From contig NZ_AOHZ01000030.1 in NCBI RefSeq assembly GCF_000337215.1, forward strand, positions 2,468-66,467: a stretch of DNA of 64,000 nt, given 5' to 3'. Source of the DNA: Natronolimnohabitans innermongolicus JCM 12255. Its GTDB lineage: Archaea; Halobacteriota; Halobacteria; Halobacteriales; Natrialbaceae. Shown here one piece after another: positions 36,731 through 44,982 of this stretch; positions within the stretch are counted from its first letter, which is position 1; each line of letters opens with the position of its first letter. Both the position numbers and the translations under genes were made by a program. The notes under the pieces are model-generated. The model searched no databases. It saw only the letters and a program-made list of their open reading frames with translations, and was not told the origin of the DNA.

Positions 36731-37555
36731 CTAGCTGCGGAGTTTCTCGATGCGCTTTTCCGTCGGCGGGTGGGTCGCGAACACCGTCTCGAGCAGTCCG
36801 CGCTCGGAATTGAAGATACAGAGCGCAGCCTGCCCGTCGTCGATGGTCGACTCGCGGTTCTCGGCGCCCTGGGAAATCTTCTCGAGGGCGCGGGCGAGCG
36901 GGTCGCCGCTGCCGATGTACTGGCGGGCGTCGTCGTCGGCGACGTACTCGCGGTACCGCGAGATGGCCATCACGAGCACCGTCACGAGCATCTGGGCGAT
37001 CATCGAGAGCACCATCCCGACGATGAAGCCACCGGGGTTGTCCTCGCCGGCGAAGACGTAGACGAAGTAGACGGCGTAGCCGACCATCATCCCGATGGAG
37101 CTGCCGACCGTCATCATGAGGACGTCGCGGTTCTTGATGTGGGCGAGCTCGTGGGCGACGACGCCCTCGAGTTCGTCGCGGTCGAGCAGTCGGATGAGTT
37201 CCTCGCTGACGACGACGACGCCGTTGCCTTTCCGGCCGGTCGCGAAGGCGTTCGGGACGCCCATCTGCTGGACCATCAGCTTGGGCTTGTCGATGCCCAT
37301 GTCGCGGGAGAGCGATTCGGTCATCCGGTGGATATCCGCGTACTGGCCGCTCTCGGGCATCTCCTCGGCGCCACGGGTGGCGGCCCAGGTCCCGATCTTA
37401 TACTGGATGAACGGGAACGTGACCAGCAACAGCAAGACGATCGGCCACGCGCCCGTGCCGAGGAACGCCAACCCGACAGCCCCGACGAACAGGTACAGCG
37501 CCGCCAGCATCGAACCGACGATGAACATCCGCACTTTCAGTCCGAAGTCTGTCAT
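36731..37555 (-). CDS. htpX: Membrane zinc metalloprotease HtpX
   Basis: 274 residues. Two hydrophobic segments near the N-terminus, then the zinc motif HELAHIKN near residue 122, further membrane helices, and ISRYREYVADDDA containing the third ligand Glu. M48 proteases degrade misfolded membrane proteins. The ATG at 37555 is chosen because TATAAATT (37580-37587) lies 25-32 nt upstream; a longer reading from 37606 would put coding sequence across this promoter. Confidence 0.95.
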   Translation of the reverse strand: MTDFGLKVRMFIVGSMLAALYLFVGAVGLAFLGTGAWPIVLLLLVTFPFIQYKIGTWAATRGAEEMPESGQYADIHRMTESLSRDMGIDKPKLMVQQMGVPNAFATGRKGNGVVVVSEELIRLLDRDELEGVVAHELAHIKNRDVLMMTVGSSIGMMVGYAVYFVYVFAGEDNPGGFIVGMVLSMIAQMLVTVLVMAISRYREYVADDDARQYIGSGDPLARALEKISQGAENRESTIDDGQAALCIFNSERGLLETVFATHPPTEKRIEKLRS

Positions 37556-37579
37556 AGGCGGGGGTAAGTCGTCACCATG

Positions 37580-37587
37580 TATAAATT
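37580..37587 (-). promoter_or_regulatory. TATA box for htpX
   Basis: AATTTATA on the coding strand, 25-32 nt upstream of the ATG at 37555, predicting a leaderless transcript. Confidence 0.6.
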
Positions 37588-37774
37588 CAGCGGGATATTC
37601 GTCCATCGTGACAGGGGATACCAATCATTTTAGAATCGCCAGCCGCCGCGACCCCGGAACGAGTAGAGACGGCTCCGTAACGACAGGCGTGTCAACGCGT
37701 GTATATATCGTGTTCCTCGGAGAGGGCCACCGAAGAGCGAAATCCATAAGTCCGTTCCCGCTGAGTGTTCGCCT

Positions 37775-37855
37775 ATGCGTCGCTCCGCTCCCGCCACGGT
37801 CAGTGTCGACAGCAGCGGAGCGAGTGCGGTTCCCTTTCCTAAAAAACGCCCGTAA
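37775..37855 (+). CDS. Possible 26-residue leader ORF with tandem lysine codons upstream of dapA
   Basis: ATG ORF of 26 codons ending SAVPFPKKRP. It contains two adjacent AAA codons, uncommon in this GC-rich gene set, just before its stop. A TATA-like ATCCATAAG at 37742-37750 is placed 25-33 nt upstream of the ATG. A hairpin (37846-37875) begins within the second Lys codon and covers the stop. The lysine operon starts at 38007. A leader peptide sensing charged tRNA-Lys is an inference; the ORF may also be chance. Confidence 0.3.
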   Translation: MRRSAPATVSVDSSGASAVPFPKKRP

Positions 37856-37875
37856 GCAGCGCTCGAGGCGGGCGT
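37846..37875 (+). promoter_or_regulatory. Hairpin at the end of the leader ORF, possible attenuator
   Basis: Inverted repeat ACGCCCG (37846-37852) and CGGGCGT (37869-37875), a 7-bp stem with a 16-nt loop that includes AGCGCT. A second 8-bp stem GACTCGAG/CTCGAGTC lies at 37911-37941. The CTCGAG core is common in haloarchaeal DNA, so the second stem may be fortuitous. Confidence 0.35.
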
Positions 37876-38006
37876 AGCGTCCCCGTCTCGGGTGCGATTC
37901 GGGCGCGACTGACTCGAGGTCGCCGCGACTGCACTCGAGTCGAAATGCGACAGTCACACGCAAGTACGCGGTACGCGACTACCACACCACGGACACCGAC
38001 ACACAC

Positions 38007-38957
38007 ATGACATCCAACATCGACTTCAGCGGCGTCTTCCCCGCGATGTGCACGCCGTTCGACGAGGACGAACGAATCGACTTCGAAACGCTGCAGGCCG
38101 ACGCCCAGCGACTCGAGAAGGCAGGCGTCGACGGGCTCGTGCCCGTCGGTTCGACCGGCGAATCGGCGACGCTGACCCACGACGAACACGTCCAGGTCGT
38201 CGAGGCGGTCATCGACGCCGTCGAGGACGTCCCGGTCATCGCGGGCACGGGCTCGAACAACACCCGCGAGGCGCTCGAACTCTCCGAGCGGGCCGCCGAC
38301 GCCGGCGCCGACGGCCTCCTGCTCATCTCGCCGTACTACAACAAGCCCGAACAGCGCGGGCTGATCGACCACTACGAGACGATCGCCGACGCCGTCGACG
38401 TTCCCCAGATCGTCTACAACGTCCCCTCGCGGACGGGCCGGAACATCGAACCCGACACCGTCGTCGAACTCGCCGCCCACGAAAACATCGCGGGCTTCAA
38501 GGCCGCGAGCGGCGACCTCGGCCAGATCGGTGAGATCGCCGAGCGGACGATCGACGAGGACTTCGCGGTCCTTTCGGGCGACGACGCGCTTACCCTTCCG
38601 ATCCTCTCGGTCGGCGGCACCGGCACGATCAGCGTCTGTGCGAACATCGAACCCGAACTGACCTGCGCGATGGTCGGCGCCGCGCTCGACGGCGACTATA
38701 CGCGTGCGCGAAACATTCATCATACGCTCGGGCCGCTCTACCGCCACCTCTTCGTCGAAACCAACCCGATCCCGGTCAAGGAGGCCATGGAGATCCGCGG
38801 CTACGGCCCGGCCCGGCTGCGCTCGCCGCTTTCCCGGCTCGCCGACGAGTACCGCGACGACCTCGCAGCCGTCCTCGAGGACCTCGAGAACGAGTCGCCT
38901 GCGGGCGGCGACGGCGGCGACTCCGAACCCGAGGCCGCGGTGGAGGGTGATCGATGA
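38007..38957 (+). CDS. dapA: 4-hydroxy-tetrahydrodipicolinate synthase
   Basis: 316 residues. TIM-barrel with GSTGESATLTHDE near 46-58 and the catalytic Tyr in YNVPSRTGRN and Schiff-base Lys in GFKAASGD near 167. It condenses pyruvate with aspartate semialdehyde, the first lysine-specific step. The stop overlaps dapB (ATGA). First gene of the lysine operon. The C-terminal tail (about 295-316) is a short acidic Gly/Asp-rich extension. Confidence 0.95.
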   Translation: MTSNIDFSGVFPAMCTPFDEDERIDFETLQADAQRLEKAGVDGLVPVGSTGESATLTHDEHVQVVEAVIDAVEDVPVIAGTGSNNTREALELSERAADAGADGLLLISPYYNKPEQRGLIDHYETIADAVDVPQIVYNVPSRTGRNIEPDTVVELAAHENIAGFKAASGDLGQIGEIAERTIDEDFAVLSGDDALTLPILSVGGTGTISVCANIEPELTCAMVGAALDGDYTRARNIHHTLGPLYRHLFVETNPIPVKEAMEIRGYGPARLRSPLSRLADEYRDDLAAVLEDLENESPAGGDGGDSEPEAAVEGDR

Positions 38958-39721
38958 CGGTCGGGATCGGCGTCACCGGTGCGACGGGTCGCATGGGCCA
39001 GGAAGTGATCGCCGCGGTCGCCGATCACGACGACTGTGAGGTCGCGTTCGCGGTCAACCGCGAGCCCGACGGCGAGGCCGTCGACGGTGTCGAGATCGAA
39101 CCCGCCGCCGAGTTCGACTCGCTGGTCGTCGAGCGCGACCCGACGGTCGTGATCGACTTCACCGGCCCCGAGTCGGCTCTCGGCTACGCCGAGGCCTGCG
39201 TCGACGCCGACGTCGCCTTCGTCACCGGGACGACGGGCTTCGACGACGACCAACTCGAGTCTCTGGAGGCCGCCGCCGACGAGATTCCGCTCTTGCACGC
39301 GCCGAACTTCGCCCGCGGCGTGCAGGCGCTGGTCAACGTCGTCGGCGAGGCCGTCCGGAACCTGCCCGGCTACGACGTCGAACTGGTCGAGACCCACCAC
39401 AACGGCAAACGCGACGCGCCGAGTGGAACCGCGAACCGACTGCTCGACGAGATCGAAGCCAACGGCGAGTTCACCGAGCGAACCCACGGCCGCGAGGGCG
39501 ACCAGCCCCGCGAGGGGCCCGAGATCGGCGTCCATGCGCTCCGCGCGGGCGACGTGACGGGCGAACACGAGATTCTCCTCGCGGGCAACCACGAGGAAGT
39601 TCGGCTCACCCACCGCGCCGAGGACCGCGGCGTTTTCGCCGCCGGCGCCGTCGACGCGGCGGTCTGGATCGCTGGACAGAAGGCGGGTCGCTACGACTTT
39701 ACGGACGTGATCGGACAATGA
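38954..39721 (+). CDS. dapB: 4-hydroxy-tetrahydrodipicolinate reductase
   Basis: 255 residues. N-terminal NAD(P) loop GVTGATGRMGQEVIAAV, FVTGTTGFDDDQL, the catalytic VETHHNGKRDAPSGTA with two His and Lys near 146-152, and the C-terminal AEDRGVFAAGAVDAAVWI. Reduces the product of DapA to tetrahydrodipicolinate. Overlaps dapA and dapD by 4 nt each, so the three are translationally coupled. Confidence 0.95.
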   Translation: MTVGIGVTGATGRMGQEVIAAVADHDDCEVAFAVNREPDGEAVDGVEIEPAAEFDSLVVERDPTVVIDFTGPESALGYAEACVDADVAFVTGTTGFDDDQLESLEAAADEIPLLHAPNFARGVQALVNVVGEAVRNLPGYDVELVETHHNGKRDAPSGTANRLLDEIEANGEFTERTHGREGDQPREGPEIGVHALRAGDVTGEHEILLAGNHEEVRLTHRAEDRGVFAAGAVDAAVWIAGQKAGRYDFTDVIGQ

Positions 39722-40554
39722 GCGCACTGCAGAGCGACGTTTCGACGCTGTGGGACCGGTACCAGAACGACGAGATCGACGCCGACTCGGCCGGCGAGGA
39801 CGCCTACGCCACCCTCGAGGAGTTCCTCGACGCCCTCGAGGCCGGCGAGGTTCGCGCCGCCGAGAAACAGGGCGACACCTGGGAGGCAAACGAGTGGGTC
39901 AAGCAGGGCATCCTGCTCAACTTCGGCCTCCGATCGATCCAGCAGTACGAACACGGCGGGACGACGTACAACGACGTCCTGCCGCTCGCCGACTCGGGCG
40001 AGTACGGCGACCGCGGGAGCCGCAACACGCCCGACGGGACGGTCGTCCGCCAGGGCGCCCACATCGGCTCGGACTGCATCCTCATGAGCCCCGCGTTCGT
40101 CAACATCGGCGCCCACGTCGGCGACGGCACGCTCGTCGACTCCTGTGACACCGTCGGCTCCTGCGCCCAGATCGGCGAAAACGTCAAACTCGGCGCCAAC
40201 ACGCTCATCGGCGGCGTGCTCGAGCCGGTCGAAAACGCCCCCGTGATCGTCGAGGACAACGTCTCGCTTGGCGCCGGCTGTCGCGTCACCAGCGGCTTCG
40301 TCGTCGGCGAGAACAGCGTCGTCGGCGAGAACACCCTCCTGACGCCCCGAATTCCCGTCTACGACCTCGTCGAGGAGGAAGTCGTCTACGGCGAACTGCC
40401 GGCGAACCGCCGCGCGTTCACCCGCTTCGTTGAGTCCTCGATCAGCGACCACGACCTCTTCGAGGGCGGCGCCTACAAGCCCGCCGTCGTGGCGACGGAT
40501 CTGGAGACGGAGACGCTCGAGGCAACCGAGCGCGAGGACGCGCTTCGCGAATAG
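39718..40554 (+). CDS. dapD: Tetrahydrodipicolinate N-succinyltransferase
   Basis: 278 residues. The C-terminal two thirds is a left-handed beta-helix with hexapeptide repeats: VVRQGAHIGSDCILMSPAF, IGAHVGDGTLVDSCDTVGS, IGENVKLGANTLIGGVLE. DapD transfers succinyl from succinyl-CoA and commits the pathway to the succinylase branch. Presence with dapE shows this branch, not the acetylase or dehydrogenase one. Confidence 0.93.
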   Translation: MSALQSDVSTLWDRYQNDEIDADSAGEDAYATLEEFLDALEAGEVRAAEKQGDTWEANEWVKQGILLNFGLRSIQQYEHGGTTYNDVLPLADSGEYGDRGSRNTPDGTVVRQGAHIGSDCILMSPAFVNIGAHVGDGTLVDSCDTVGSCAQIGENVKLGANTLIGGVLEPVENAPVIVEDNVSLGAGCRVTSGFVVGENSVVGENTLLTPRIPVYDLVEEEVVYGELPANRRAFTRFVESSISDHDLFEGGAYKPAVVATDLETETLEATEREDALRE

Positions 40555-40622
40555 AGCGGTCGACTTCGTGAAACGGATTCGACCGTAACCGACCGGGGAT
40601 TTCTTCGATTTCCGTGGGAGAC

Positions 40623-40630
40623 TTTTTATC
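40623..40630 (+). promoter_or_regulatory. TATA box for the vapBC-like pair
   Basis: TTTTTATC, 25-32 nt before the ATG at 40655. It gives the toxin-antitoxin pair its own leaderless promoter inside the lysine gene cluster and decides the start at 40655 over the GTG at 40646. Confidence 0.6.
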
Positions 40631-40654
40631 GATTCCCGCACTACTGTGAACACG

Positions 40655-40906
40655 ATGAGTAAAACGGCCGAGGCGGACGACCGCGGTCGAATCGTCATCC
40701 CCCGCGAGATCCGTGAGAAACACGGCGACCGATATCGTGTCGTCGAACTTGAGGATCGAGTCGAACTGATCCCGCTAAAAGATGACCCCATTCAGGGACT
40801 CCGGGATGCCGTCGGCGACGCCTTCGATGAGACATCCATCGAGGAGATCAAGCGAGAGTCACGCGACGTCGCTCGAGACAACGCCGTCGACAACGTAACG
40901 GAGTAG
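40655..40906 (+). CDS. vapB: AbrB/SpoVT-type antitoxin (VapB-like)
   Basis: 83 residues. A swapped-hairpin DNA-binding N-terminus (DDRGRIVIPREIREKHGD) is followed by VELEDRVELIPLKDD and an acidic tail expected to wrap the toxin. It lies 6 bp before the PIN-domain toxin gene. Antitoxins of this type repress their own promoter. The pair splits the lysine genes between dapD and lysA. Confidence 0.88.
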   Translation: MSKTAEADDRGRIVIPREIREKHGDRYRVVELEDRVELIPLKDDPIQGLRDAVGDAFDETSIEEIKRESRDVARDNAVDNVTE

Positions 40907-40912
40907 GACTCG

Positions 40913-41293
40913 ATGATCTACGCCGACACGGACTTCTTTATCGCGCTGGTAAAAGACGACGACTGGTTGCAGGACCGGGCAGCGAAGGTCGCACTCGAGA
41001 ACGAGGGTGAGATCTACACCTCACGAGCGACGCTGCTCGAGTTGCTCTTGATCTCGGAGCGGTTCGAGTTCGATCAGATGGAAGCGCTCACCTACGCGCT
41101 CGAGATCGCGACGGTCCCCGAAGACGAGGACGTTCTGTTCCAGGCAGCGGACTACATGGAACAAGACGGGCTGACTGCGTTCGATGCATACCACGTCGCC
41201 TACGCGGACGAGGACGCCATTATCTCCTCAGACAAGTCGTTCGACGACGTAACGGACGGCCGGATCGCGATAGAAGAGCGTGAACTCGAGTAA
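40913..41293 (+). CDS. vapC: PIN-domain toxin (VapC-like ribonuclease)
   Basis: 126 residues. PIN active-site acids: IYADTDFFIALV (Asp4/Asp6), Glu in TLLELLLIS near 43, Asp in FDAYHVAYAD near 94, and SSDKSFDD near 106. VapC toxins cleave tRNA or rRNA. It sits right behind the AbrB-type antitoxin, which neutralises it. The gene ends 52 bp before lysA. Confidence 0.9.
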   Translation: MIYADTDFFIALVKDDDWLQDRAAKVALENEGEIYTSRATLLELLLISERFEFDQMEALTYALEIATVPEDEDVLFQAADYMEQDGLTAFDAYHVAYADEDAIISSDKSFDDVTDGRIAIEERELE

Positions 41294-41345
41294 ACGAGAG
41301 CTCGAATCCAAACCCTTGAATTCTCACGCTCACTACGAACGACCA

Positions 41346-42722
41346 ATGACCGAACTCGCGGAGTCGCCGGCCGTTCGCCGTCTCAGTGACTGGGACGCGG
41401 CCGCCCTCCAGGAGCTCGTCGACGACTACGGGTCGCCGCTGTACGTCCTCGATCTCGAGCGCGTACGCGAGAACTACCGTCGCCTCGAATCGGCGTTTCC
41501 CGACGCGGAGATCCTCTACGCGGTGAAGGCCAACGCGTTGAGCGACGTCCTCGAGGCGCTCTCCGAGGAGGGCGCGGGCCTCGAGTGCGCCTCTGCGGGC
41601 GAAGTCAAACGCGCACTGGAAGCCAGCGAATCGGGCGCCGACGTCCACTACACCGCGGTCAACCCGCCCGCGCGGGACCTGGACTGGGTCGTCGACGCGT
41701 GGGAAGCGTATCCCGACCTGACGATCACCGTCGGCGCCGAGGACACGATCGACCGACTCGAGGAACGCGGCTACGACGGGCGGCTCTGTCTCCGCGTCAA
41801 CCCCGGCATCGGCGCGGGCCACCACGAGAAGGTCCAGACCGGCGCGGCCGCGAAGTTCGGCGTGCCCGCCGAGCGTGCCGTCGACGTGCTCGCGGACGCC
41901 GCCGAGCGCGGCTTCGACGTCGTCGGGATCCACGCCCACGTCGGCTCGGGCGTCTCGAGCGACCAGCTGGACGACCACCGGGAGTTCGTCTCGCGGATGG
42001 GCGACCTCGCCCGCTCCGTCGAGAGCGAAATCGGCGGCCTCGAGTTCGTCGACGTCGGCGGCGGCTTCGGCGTCCCCTACCGCGAGGACAAAGAGCCGCT
42101 CGACCTCGAGGCGGTCGCCGAGGCGACCCGCGACGCGCTCGGCGAGGTCGACGCGCGGCTGACGGTCGAACCCGGCCGCTACTTCGTCGCCGACGCGGGC
42201 GTCCTGCTGACGGACGTCAACACGGTCAAGGAGGCCCGCGACACCCTCGCGGTCGGCGTCGACGCCGGCATGACGACGCTCCTGCGGCCCGCGATGTACG
42301 ACGCCTACCACCCGATTCGGAACCTGACGGCCGCCCTCGAGGGCGATGCGGGTGAATCGGTCCGAGAGACGGTCCCGCAGACGATCGCCGGCCCGATCTG
42401 CGAGAGCGGGGACGTCTTCTGTTCGGACCGCGACCTCCCCGCGAGCGAGCGCGGAGACGTCCTCGCGATCGGCAACGCCGGGGCGTACGGCTACGAGATG
42501 GCGAACCAGTACAACTCACGGCCCCGGCCCGCGTCGGTCGTCCTCGAGAGCGAGACCCGACGCGCTTCGGACGACGGTGACACGGCGCGGCTCGCGCGCC
42601 GACGCGAGACGTTCGACGACGTGACGCGACCCGAGACGAACCGATCCCGGTCGGCGGACGGAGACGCGGACGGGAACACTGATGCGGACCGAGAAGCACA
42701 TAACGACTACGACACTCGATAG
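41346..42722 (+). CDS. lysA: Diaminopimelate decarboxylase
   Basis: 458 residues. PLP Lys in LYAVKANALSDVLEAL near 61, HAHVGSGVSSDQL near 199, EPGRYFVADAGVLLT and the dimer-site stretch GPICESGDVFCSDRDLP with AGAYGYEMANQYNSRPRP. Decarboxylates meso-diaminopimelate to lysine. The last 50 residues are an Arg/Asp-rich extension beyond the usual end. The start at 41346 is preferred; it lies 52 bp after vapC. Confidence 0.95.
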   Translation: MTELAESPAVRRLSDWDAAALQELVDDYGSPLYVLDLERVRENYRRLESAFPDAEILYAVKANALSDVLEALSEEGAGLECASAGEVKRALEASESGADVHYTAVNPPARDLDWVVDAWEAYPDLTITVGAEDTIDRLEERGYDGRLCLRVNPGIGAGHHEKVQTGAAAKFGVPAERAVDVLADAAERGFDVVGIHAHVGSGVSSDQLDDHREFVSRMGDLARSVESEIGGLEFVDVGGGFGVPYREDKEPLDLEAVAEATRDALGEVDARLTVEPGRYFVADAGVLLTDVNTVKEARDTLAVGVDAGMTTLLRPAMYDAYHPIRNLTAALEGDAGESVRETVPQTIAGPICESGDVFCSDRDLPASERGDVLAIGNAGAYGYEMANQYNSRPRPASVVLESETRRASDDGDTARLARRRETFDDVTRPETNRSRSADGDADGNTDADREAHNDYDTR

Positions 42723-42726
42723 CACG

Positions 42727-43557
42727 ATGAGCGTTCCATTCCAAAAATACCACGGCACCGGCAACGACTTCCTGATCATCCACGCGGACGAATACGTCCC
42801 CGACCGCGGCGCGCTCGCCGAGCGCGAGTGCGACCGCGAGGACGGCGTCGGTGCCGACGGCATCCTCTATCTCGCCCTCGAAGAACGGTTCCGCCCGCCC
42901 CGCGTCATCATGACCCTCGTCCAGCCCGACGGCGCGACGGCCCCGATGTGCGGTAACGGCGCGCGCTGTGCGGCCGACTGGGCCATGAAGAAAACCGGCA
43001 GCGACAGCGTCATGATCGACACGCAAGCCGGCACCCTCCGCGCGGACCGCGAGGGTGACGAAATCACCATCGAGATGGGGACGCCCACCTTCGACCCCGA
43101 GGAAGTCCCCGTCAGGGCCGACGAACCGGTCTTCGAGGAAGAGATCGACGGCCTCGAGGTTACGATGGTCAACACGGGCGTCCCCCACGCGGTCGCGTTC
43201 GTCGACGACGTCGACGACGTCGACCTCGCGACGGTCGCGCCGCCGATCCGCTACGGCGACGAGTTCCCCGCGGGGACGAACGTCACGATCGCCAGCCCCG
43301 ACGGCGACGGCGGCTTCGACCAGCGCAGCTACGAGCGCGGCGTCGAGGCCGAGACCGACTCCTGTGGCACCGGCGCGGTCGCCATCGCCGTCGTCGCCCG
43401 ACGGCTCGGGCTGACCGACGCCGATCCGGTCTCCGTCAACCCGCCGGGCGGCGAGTTGCTGGTGAGCTTCAACGATCGCGGAAACGCGACGCTCACCGGT
43501 CCCGTCGAACACGAGTTCGACGGCGAAGTGGCCGTCGAGTCGCCGACCGAACTGTAG
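42727..43557 (+). CDS. dapF: Diaminopimelate epimerase
   Basis: 276 residues. Paired active-site Cys in MCGNGARCAADW and DSCGTGAVAIAV, with the opening FQKYHGTGNDFLIIHADE. It interconverts LL- and meso-diaminopimelate before LysA. The start codon follows the lysA stop by only 4 nt. Confidence 0.95.
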   Translation: MSVPFQKYHGTGNDFLIIHADEYVPDRGALAERECDREDGVGADGILYLALEERFRPPRVIMTLVQPDGATAPMCGNGARCAADWAMKKTGSDSVMIDTQAGTLRADREGDEITIEMGTPTFDPEEVPVRADEPVFEEEIDGLEVTMVNTGVPHAVAFVDDVDDVDLATVAPPIRYGDEFPAGTNVTIASPDGDGGFDQRSYERGVEAETDSCGTGAVAIAVVARRLGLTDADPVSVNPPGGELLVSFNDRGNATLTGPVEHEFDGEVAVESPTEL

Positions 43558-43559
43558 CC

Positions 43560-44789
43560 GTGAACGGAGACGACGCCGACGCGACGGCGACTTCCCCAGC
43601 GGCCAACGCCGGCGACGGGTTCGACCCCATCGCCTTCCTCGAGACGGCGGTTCAATATCCCTCCCACGAGGACGTCGAACCGATGCGAGGCTTTCTCCGT
43701 GAAACCCTCGAAAGTCGCGGCGTCGAGGCGCGCGTCGACGAGGCGGGCAACGTCGTCGCGACCCGCGGGCCGGCCGACGCCGAGACGCACGTCGTGTTGA
43801 ACACTCACATCGACACCGTCTCGCCCCACGTCCCCTTCGAGCGGGACGCGACCGGTCCGGTGGCGGGCGACGCCGACGCTGGCGCTGACGCCGATTCCGA
43901 CTTCGGCTCCGCCGACGGCGCCGCAGACGACGTGATCCGCGGCCGCGGCTCCTGTGACGCCAAGGGGCCGCTGGCCGCGCTCTTAGCCGCGTTCTTCGCC
44001 GTCGAACCGACCGACGGCCGCGTCACGCTCGCGATCACGCCCGACGAGGAGGTGCTCTCGATCGGCGCGTACGAACTCGTCACCGGCGAGAACTCACCCA
44101 CGCGAGACGCCGACGCCGTGATCGTCGGCGAGCCCACGGATCTCGACGTCTGTACGGCCGCGAAGGGGCGCTTTCAGGGAACGATCCACCTCGAGGGGGC
44201 GAACGCCCACGCGGCCGAACCCGAGACGGGAAGCAACGCGGTCGCGGCGCTCGAGTCCGTTCTCTCCGCGATCCGTACCTTCGACGAGCGCGATGACGCG
44301 CCGCCCGCGCATCTGCAACTCGGCGCGGCGACGCTGACGCCGACGGTCGTCGAGGGCGGGGCGGCGACGAATCAGGTACCTGCCGACTGCGCGCTGACGG
44401 TCGACCGCCGGAGCGTCCCGCCCGAGACGGCCGACGAGTTCCACGCGGCGCTGACCGACCGACTGGCGCGGGCGGTGCCAGACGACGTCGGCGTCGACTT
44501 TCGCTTTACCGACCGGCCGACGCCGTTCCTCGAGGCCTGGGACACCGACCCCGACGCCGAAATCGTCGAGATTCTCTCGAGCGCCTCGGGGGGTGCGGTA
44601 CGTCCCTTCACCGCTGCGACGGAGGCCTCCTACTTCGCGGCGGACGCGCCGACGGTCGTCTTCGGCCCCGGCGTGCTCGCCGACGAGACGGGCGCTGTCG
44701 CTCACGCACCCCGAGAGTACGTCCGCGTCGAGCAGGTCCGAAAAGCCGCGAGCGCGCTCGAGGAGACGCTTCGGACGCTGGTCGAATAG
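43560..44789 (+). CDS. dapE: Succinyl-diaminopimelate desuccinylase (M20 family)
   Basis: 409 residues from a GTG start 2 nt after the dapF stop. M20 metal ligands: HIDTVSPHVPF near 80, GRGSCDAKGPLAALL near 125 and ITPDEEVLSIGA near 160; the dimerisation lid domain follows. Removes succinate from N-succinyl-diaminopimelate. Its place at the end of the lysine genes supports DapE over ArgE or a general peptidase. An acidic insert (GDADAGADADSDFGSADGAA) interrupts the catalytic domain. Confidence 0.88.
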   Translation: MNGDDADATATSPAANAGDGFDPIAFLETAVQYPSHEDVEPMRGFLRETLESRGVEARVDEAGNVVATRGPADAETHVVLNTHIDTVSPHVPFERDATGPVAGDADAGADADSDFGSADGAADDVIRGRGSCDAKGPLAALLAAFFAVEPTDGRVTLAITPDEEVLSIGAYELVTGENSPTRDADAVIVGEPTDLDVCTAAKGRFQGTIHLEGANAHAAEPETGSNAVAALESVLSAIRTFDERDDAPPAHLQLGAATLTPTVVEGGAATNQVPADCALTVDRRSVPPETADEFHAALTDRLARAVPDDVGVDFRFTDRPTPFLEAWDTDPDAEIVEILSSASGGAVRPFTAATEASYFAADAPTVVFGPGVLADETGAVAHAPREYVRVEQVRKAASALEETLRTLVE

Positions 44790-44868
44790 TCGACCTTCCG
44801 GGTTCGATCGTCCGACCAACTCCAAGCGAGACCAAACGAGTTGTTTTGCTGTACACTTACGTTCCTGG

Positions 44869-44881
44869 TTGGCAATAACAC
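44869..44881 (+). promoter_or_regulatory. Candidate operator shared by acyl-CoA genes, copy 1
   Basis: TTGGCAATAACAC lies just upstream of a TATA-like TACTTATGG (about 44886-44894). Twelve of 13 bases match a site before the acyl-CoA synthetase gene (53068-53080) and 10 of 13 match one before the acyl-CoA dehydrogenase (49441-49453). Confidence 0.4.
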
Positions 44882-44982
44882 GCACGTACTTATGGACGAT
44901 CCGTGCGCCACTGACGAACTGGTCCCGGCCGAGGGAATCGGAGGGGTCGATCGATCGACGAGTTCCCGGCTCGAGGTGTCCG

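Noticed and set aside
37556-37606. A longer HtpX with a start at 37606
   Set aside because: It would place coding sequence over the TATAAATT element whose spacing fits the ATG at 37555.
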